DNA of 64,000 bases, taken from Lactuca virosa. Its lineage: Eukaryota; Streptophyta; Magnoliopsida; Asterales; Asteraceae. Where the stretch lies: positions 177,037,270 to 177,101,269 of the forward strand of contig CAKMRJ010005634.1 in NCBI GenBank assembly GCA_928212115.1, read 5' to 3'. Both the position numbers and the translations under genes were made by a program. The notes beneath the pieces are model-generated. The model saw nothing but the letters and a program-made list of their open reading frames with translations, did not search any database and was not told where the DNA came from. Below, in pieces: positions 57,682-64,000 of this stretch; the stretch's first letter is position 1, and each line of letters starts with the position of its first letter.

Positions 57682-58124
57682 TGTAACATTCAGTGCCAGA
57701 TACAATTCAAATTATAGCTTCAAACCCAAAATTATTGCATTTCTAGTCCCTATGCTTGGCATAATTGGAGCTATGTCCCGCGTAGCTCATTATTTTGGTC
57801 ATAATCTCAGACTCGTATGTTGGGTGTACATTTTTGTACGTTGGGCATACTCACGTAAGGGTTAAACCCTAATTTTTAGGGATTGGACCCTATTTAAAGA
57901 TCCTTATGGCCTTTAACCCTTTCCTACATCCAGCCTGCATCTCGAAATGCTAGTCCTTTTGTGCAAGATTTGAAGCTTTTTATTGGTATTTTGGTACTCT
58001 TGGTGGTAAAGGAAAGCCTTTGAAGTGCCGATATTTCTCTCAAGCCTTTGGATCCAGATTATTCTCACTTTTATGCATCTTCAAGAGGTATAAAGTTCAA
58101 GTCTTGATGATTGCTTTGATTCCT
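57682..58124 (+). repeat. 5' LTR of element H, truncated
   Basis: Starts TGTAACATTCAG. Contains GTACGTTGGGCATAC-type words (57815-57850), TATTTAAAG at 57891-57899 and a leader resembling those of D and G. No primer site follows; the sequence passes directly into pol, so the LTR end, primer site, gag and protease were deleted. Confidence 0.7.
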
Positions 58125-59048
58125 TTTCTAGATCATTTTGGGATTTCCTCGATGCGTTTCTTGAGGATTTTCCAGGAGTTCATCCCGAGAGGAAGGTGAA
58201 GTTTCTGATTGATTTAGTTCCTGGTGCGGCCCCAATAGCCAAGGCACCATATCGTTTGGCACCGCCAGAGATTCAAAAGTTGTCTACGTAGTTTCAGGAG
58301 CTGCTGAACAAGGGATTTATTCGACCGAGTAGTTCACCTTGGGGAGCATCAATCCTGTTCATGAAGAAGAATGACGGCTCACACAGGATGTGTGTCGACT
58401 ATCGGGAATTAAATAAGTTAACAATGAAGAATCATTACCCAATCCTGAGGATCGACGATCTATTTGACCAGCTTCAGGGTGCATTTTGGTTTTCCAATAT
58501 TGATTTGCGATCAGGTTACCATCAGATAAGGGTCAAAGATGAGGATGTGCAGAAGACGACCTTCAGGACTCGTTATGGTCATTACGGGTTTGTCGTGATG
58601 CCATTTGGGCTCACCAATGCACCACCAACGTTCATAGATCTCATGAACCGGGTTTGCAGGCCGATGTTGGATCGGTCGGTGATAGTATTCATAGATGATA
58701 TTTTTGGTCTACTCCAAGACCAAGGAGCAGCATGAGGAACACTTACGAGAAGTACTAGAGACACTGAGGAGAGAGAGGTTGTAGGCCAAATTCTCCAAAT
58801 ATGAGTTTTGGTTGTGCGAGGTGCAGTTTTTGGGGCACATCGTCTAACTGAAGGGTATATTGGTCTATCTGGCCAAGATCGAGGCCGTGATGCGATGGGA
58901 AGTTCCAAGGATTCCATCCTGAGATTCAGATCTTCCTAGGTCTCGCAGGGTATTATTAGAGATTTATCTAGGATTTCTACAAGATTATAGTGTCGTTGGC
59001 CCGCTTGACAAAAAAGAATGTTACTTTTCGGTGGGGACCCAATCAACA
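58125..59048 (+). pseudogene. RT of element H
   Basis: Gypsy RT in one main frame with errors: FLEDFPGVHPERKVKFLIDL, a stop at 58288, FIRPSSSPWGASILFMKKND, MCVDYRELNKLTMKNHYPIL, FVVMPFGLTNAPPTFIDLMN and FIDDIF at about 58690, where an extra T shifts the frame. Thumb fragments follow (LREVLETLRRERL) to 59048, where LTR I interrupts it. Confidence 0.92.
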
Positions 59049-60204
59049 TGTAACATCCCAAAAATCATAGGGTAAAAACTTCATTTTTATTATATTCAAA
59101 GCACTAATTTAATTTCATCCAAACATTGAAATGCATTTCAAAATAAAACAATTATTAGACTTCATTCCCAAAATCACATATTGCGAAAAACACGGTTGTA
59201 TGCATTGTGATCAAGCCGGGCCCTTCCATTTCGAACCGAAAATACCTGAAACCATAAACCACAAACTGTAAGTACAAAGCTTAGTGAGTTACCCAAATAC
59301 CACATACCAAACATTTTAAATGAGTCATACATCTCACACATATGCAATCAACCAATAAAAGTGTTATGTGCCAACCATAGTCTTGCCATTATGCCACAAG
59401 CCGCCTCGTGGTCTTCCTTGCTAGGTCGGGCCAAAACCCTGGGTCTTACAAACAAGTTCCAGGAGCCACCTTCTGGTCTTCCATGCAAGCATCAAAAAGA
59501 CAACTAGCATACAATATACAACTACTTAACTAATAATTGCAAGAGTTTAGACTCTGGTCTTGCATACAGATTGCTAGGAGCCGCCTCCTGGTCATCCATA
59601 AAAAATGCCAAGGGTCACCTCCCAGGCCTTCCTAATATACATAAACCAAGTGCGCCGGCATTGGTGCCTTGGACCCATAGAATAGTGAGGAGACTCCACT
59701 CGAATGCAGGAGCTTACTGAAAGAAATCCCTAGCTGCTGCCCTGACAACACCTCCGAGCTATCAGATCAAAATAACACCCAATTAGCAATTGGGTTCCAC
59801 TCTAAGGTCCACCATCCATACTTGGGGTAAAATTACCATTTTTACCCCTGACCCAACAAGAGCCAAAACTGAGGCCTAAATCCAAAAGATCCACAAAGGC
59901 CCACTAATGGCCCAATTTTCCAAATTGGGCCCAATCCCATATGGGCCTTATCCCAACCCCATAATTTCCTTAGTTACAATTCGGATTAGCTCAAGTACCC
60001 CTTAGGACATACTTGGTCAAAGACAAAAGTCAAAAGTCAAGATCAACAATCCATGTTGACCCAACACGTCGTGTTGTCCTTCAACACGCTGTGTTGTCCT
60101 TCAACACGTCGTGTTTCTCCATCAACTTCGAATCGGGAAAAACGAAGCCAACATGCCGTGTTGACCAACAAACACGTCGTGTTTGCCTAAGAACCAATAG
60201 CTTA
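59049..60204 (-). repeat. LTR I: partial LTR related to family F
   Basis: Plus-strand start TGTAACATCCCAAAAATCAT at 59049 resembles the lower end of LTR F, and shared blocks follow (GATCAAGCCGG, AGCTTAGTGAGTT, CAATTTTCCAAATTGGGCCC). It is cut at 60204 by element J. No coding sequence. Confidence 0.85.
60062..60187 (-). repeat. AACACGTCGTGTT palindrome cluster in LTR I
   Basis: Five copies of CAACACGTCGTGTTG or near variants at about 60062, 60082, 60102, 60150 and 60171, three of them at exact 20-base spacing. Confidence 0.88.
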
Positions 60205-62547
60205 TGTGACATCCCCTAATTTCTCGGCCAGAAAAGACCGATTTAATTTATGCTTTTTTAAAATAAAATCAGAGAAATCTTTTCAAAAGATGTTGCAGAA
60301 TAGGTCCCCAAAGTAAAACATGATAAAAGTTTATCAAAACCCTTCTTTAAGAAGGTATATATTTTCCATATATATCAAAACCTCGGGATGTCATGTTCCG
60401 ATACAGATCAAAAGCATAAACAAGACATTATAAGCCTTTCAACAGTTATTTACAACTACTGGCCTATAATTCAAAAATCTCTCATCATCCTCCGACTATG
60501 CTCGGGGTCCACTACCTGTAATCATAAAAACCTGAGTGGGTCAGGCTTGGGAACCTGGTGAGCATATAGGGTTTTCAACCCACAATAATAATAACTTATT
60601 AAGTTCAGCAATCAACAATAACCCTGATTACCCATTCCCGTTGTCCTCACTTTACGTCCCTAAACACCTAACACAAGGGACTTAACCTAAGGAATATCAT
60701 CGGGTTGGAAACTACTGCTAAGGGGACTCCTCAGCCATACATGTCCTAAAGGCAACCATGAGGGGGATTGGAGTACACCAATGAACATTTAGTTCATCAA
60801 CACCTACAAATTGCGAACCTGCTAGTGTGTCACTGGACTGTCTAGAAAGTCTGGGGTCGTCATCTATACTCCGTTAGACGACTTCACCAATAACACCAAC
60901 AACAACACCGACACCGAGGCCTCTCATCATTTTAACACCCATCGACTATTTCGTCTACCCATGTTCTACCCAACATATTTGTAGATAAAATACATATATA
61001 GTTTAAAACTTGTATAAAACATCAATTCAACAGTCACCTCAAATAAACAATTAACATATTTAAACATAACACGTATTTTTATATAAAATACTTCATATCT
61101 ATGTGTAAGGTGAAAGTAACTACACACTCACATGTTTTGATGAAAATCGGGCAGCAATTCGTTTCCTAAAACGATCGTTTCTAATAAAACGGGGAGTTTT
61201 ATTGAGAAACCGGGCTCTGCAAAGGTCGGGCTTCGAAACCGAAAAGATAAATTTTCCGGGCTTCACGCGCACTTCGTGGCGTATTCGGGGTCTTATAATC
61301 AATACCGGGGCTTTGGGGGAAGTTAGAATGAAAGAAATATGAAATTTAGGGTGAAAGGTGGCAAATTTCTAAAGTTACCCGGGAAGGCTCGCAGCCTTCT
61401 ATTTATAGGGAGGAGCTTCTGATCGGACAGCAGAGAAGCCTCCAGGTGGTGCTGATCCGAGCCTCGCAGGGAGGGCTCGCACAAGGCTCGCACATGCGAA
61501 GGGTTGCTGGCCTCTTGTGATTGGACCGAGGTCTAGGTCCGAAGTAGAGGGGTCCGTGGCTCATTGCGAGGGTTCGGACACGAGGAAAAGGGTACGTGTC
61601 GCCTTCTCAGTGGACCACTTCGAATCAGGTCAGGAGCTCGGATGACTCACCAACTCGGACACGTGGCTCGCATGACTCACCAATTTCAGACACGTGGCAT
61701 GTTCTAAGCGAGGTGACGTGGCAAAAACGTGACTATGCGAATTTTCTCGATTTTTGTGCAAAAACTTCTAAAATCTATAACCTTCGCATACGAGCTCCGT
61801 TTTTGACGTTCTTTATATGCACGCGTAGGTAAAATTACGCTCTACAACTTTTGTTTAGACTTCGTTGGCTAATTTTGATTTTAATTTTTAAATTATTATT
61901 TTTAACAGACCGGGACAGGAAATCTGTTAAAAATTCATAACTTCTTCATCCGACGTCCGTTTTCGTCAGACTTTTTACCGTTGTGCTACTAATGACGAGA
62001 CCTTCGATTCTCGTTTAGGTCGTGTCGGCTAAAAATCACTCGATCTAAAATTCGAGTTTTTAGCTGTCTACTACTAAGCTGAAACTTCGAAAAATCATAA
62101 CTTCCTCATACGAAGTCAGATTTGGGTGTTCTTTTTATACCTACTCTCGGTTTAACGAACACTATGAGTTTCGTTTAGATCACTAAGGCTAAAAAGTAGT
62201 TTATCAAAAACTCACTTTTTACGACATTCAGCACCGTGCCGGTTTTGTCGTGAAACTTCGACAGGTCATAACTTCTTCGTTATAACTCGGATTTCGGCTT
62301 TCTTTATATATTCGTAATCCTTGTCACGACCACTACAACTTTCTTAATAGATATCGGCTTTATCTAATATTTATTTTCGACGCTCATTTTTATTCTTAAT
62401 TAATTAACTCCTAGTAATTAAGCATAAAACACATAAAACACATAGAATTCACATAATTCCTTTTTCATTTCTTCAAAATGAGTTACAAAGGTTAACCTAG
62501 ACTATCACCTTAATATTAATGCCTAGGCTAGAAACACGAGTGTTACA
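60205..62547 (-). repeat. 3' LTR of chromovirus J
   Basis: 2343 bp, from TGTAACACTCG (62547) to GGGATGTCACA (60205) on the minus strand. TATA-like CCTATAAATAG at 61399-61409. Upstream are GGCTCGCA / TGCGAGCC words (61388-61680) and, further up, four degenerate repeats (61770-62370). The part downstream of the TATA box (60210-61380) shows no gene. Confidence 0.93.
61770..62370. repeat. Four degenerate repeats of about 150 bp in LTR J
   Basis: Each unit has CATAACTTCTTC-like sequence, then a TACGAAGTCCGTTTT-like stretch, TTCTTTATAT, and a closing TTTCGTTTAGAT followed by GGCTAAAAA. Units begin near 61770, 61930, 62090 and 62260. Confidence 0.8.
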
Positions 62548-62562
62548 ATTCTCTCCCCCTTA
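62548..62562 (-). other. Polypurine tract of J
   Basis: The minus strand reads AAGGGGGAGAGAAT directly before the LTR start. Confidence 0.92.
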
Positions 62563-62582
62563 GGATGATTCCGTCCCCGGAA

Positions 62583-64000
62583 TCACACATCACCAAACAA
62601 CTGCGGGTAGCGACCCATCATGTCACTCTCCGTTTCCCAGGTGAGATTTGGTACATTCGTATGTTTCCAGCGCACAAGCACTAAATCAACCATCTTGCGT
62701 CGCAACTTCATAGTCTTACGGTCAACGATTGCCTCAGGTTCTTCAATCAACCTCTTGTTTTCATCCACCTTAACTCAGAAATCGGAATTATGTCGGGCAC
62801 ATCTCCCGTGAACTTCCTCAAATAACACACATGAAATGTGTTATTAATACCCTCCAGTTCTTGTGGTAATTCTAGCTTGTAAGCTTGATTCCCGATCCTC
62901 TGAAGAACTTTAAATGGTCCAATAAACCTTGGACTCAACTTTCCCCTTTTACCAAATCTTATAAGTCCCTTCCACGGCGAGACTTTAAGTAAAACCGAAT
63001 CTCCAACTTCGAAGGATATCGGTTGTCTTTTCTTGTCAGCATAGCTCTTTTGTCGATCTTGAGCAGCTAACATCCTTTCTCTTATCACTTTCAACTTTTC
63101 AGCAGTCTGATGGACTATTTCAGGTCCCATAAACTGCTTTTCCCCAGCTTCCAGCCAACATGATGGCGTTCGACACTTTTCTCCATACAAAGCATGATAA
63201 GGTGCCATCTAATGCTTGAGTGGAAACTATTATTATAGGAGAATTCTACTAGAGGTAAGTGTTCATCCCAGTTACCTTGGAATTCTAGGGTACATGCTCT
63301 CAGCATATCCTCCAATGTTTGAATCGTTCGTTCGCTCTGACCATCAGTTTGCGGATGGTAAGCTGTACTCAAACACAACTTGGTACCCAATTCCTCTTGT
63401 AGACTCCTCCAAAACCTTGAGGTAAAACGACTGTCACGATCGGATACAATCGTTAACGGAACACCGTGTAGCCTCACAATTTCCTTCTACGTAAGAATTC
63501 GCAAGTTTATCCATAGACCATTTCTCGTTAGCAGCTATAAAATGCGCACTCTTAGTGAAGCGATCAACGACCACCCAAATCATGTCATGACCGTTCTTTT
63601 GTTCTGGGCAGTTTAGTCACAAAATCCATGGTAATGTCCTCCCATTTACCCATGGGTACAGGTAAAGGTTCTAAACTCCCATACGGTTTCTGATGTTGTG
63701 CCTTAACCCTAGCACAAGTTACACACTCGGCCACATACTTAGCAACATCGAGCTTCATCGTCGGCCACCAGTAATAGGGTTTTAGATCCCTATACATTTT
63801 CGTACTGCCGGGATGAATCGAGTACATGGTCTTGTGAGCTTCTTCCATCAGAAGATCTCTTACTCCTCCCGTCTTAGGTACCCAAATCCTATCTTTGAAT
63901 ACCTTCAGTCCTTGACCGTTTGTATCAAACACCAACGTTTTTCCCAAACGTTCCTCCTTCCGGTCATTTTTCTCCAAAGCTTCCTCCTGAGCTTTCTTTA
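62583..64000 (-). pseudogene. Integrase and chromodomain of chromovirus J
   Basis: Frames 63977-63585, 63477-63115, 63208-62747 and 62768-62583 together give the HHCC zinc region (YWWPTMKLDVAKYVAECVTC), ITMDFVTKLP, MIWVVVDRFTKSAHF, LTIVSDRDSRFTSRFWRSL, STAYHPQTDGQSERTIQTL, VGDSVLLKVSPWKGLIRFGK and IGPFKVLQRIGNQAYKLELP. The end is chromodomain-like (LVLVRWKHTNVPNLTWETES). Frameshifts near 63590, 63480, 63200 and 62760 break it. Catalytic residues of the visible core are present. Pol ends about 35 bases before the 3' LTR. Confidence 0.93.

Larger units (their letters stand above)
60205..64000 (-). mobile_element. Chromovirus J, 5' part outside window
   Basis: The minus strand shows 3' LTR (62547-60205), purine tract and the integrase-chromodomain end of pol. 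RT, gag and the 5' LTR lie beyond the right edge. The plus-strand start TGTGACATCCCC at 60205 interrupts LTR I; the expected target duplication is GCTTA (60200-60204). Confidence 0.93.

Overview
The window is plant repeat DNA made almost entirely of transposable elements. I see no host protein gene, rRNA, tRNA gene or CRISPR array. The evidence for a plant is a set of Ty3/Gypsy chromoviruses with chromodomain ends, Ty1/Copia elements with tRNA-Met-type primer sites, an L1-type LINE and a hAT-like element. The families look to me like those of a composite, possibly lettuce-like (Lactuca). That last point is recollection, not proof.

The layout is a stack of insertions. The base layer is a plus-strand LINE, whose pieces lie at 22862-26580 and 57031-57681. 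On its left a minus-strand chromovirus LTR (D', 22205-22861) entered the LINE. Copia C (15018-22204, plus) entered D', Gypsy B (7276-15017, minus) entered the 5' LTR of Copia C, and Copia A (1-7275, plus) entered the integrase region of Gypsy B. In the middle, Gypsy G (26581-57030, minus) split the LINE reverse transcriptase. Chromovirus D (28723-52015, plus) entered the left LTR of G. A hAT-like element (37110-38371) and solo LTR E (38736-51276, plus) entered the 3' LTR of D, and Gypsy F (39504-49566, minus) entered E. On the right, chromovirus H (57682-59048, plus) entered the LINE, LTR I (59049-60204, minus) entered H, and chromovirus J (60205 to the window end, minus) entered I. Target-site duplications support the middle stack: G TTTTT, D ATCGT, E TTAGT, and an imperfect 8-bp duplication for the hAT-like element.

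All gag-pol genes carry frameshifts or stops, so every autonomous element here looks dead. The best-preserved reading frames are the RT-RNase H part of Copia C (19168-20586), the protease-RT part of Gypsy B (8059-9825) and an extra 207-codon ORF between the primer site and gag of Gypsy B (11174-11797).

The most unusual structure is non-coding. Several unrelated LTR families each carry their own cluster of short palindromes close to the TATA box. The Copia leaders carry hairpins whose arms change in a compensating way. A 68-nt GT-AG segment separates the gag and protease frames of element D. LTR family F carries a dense run of GGCCCA motifs.
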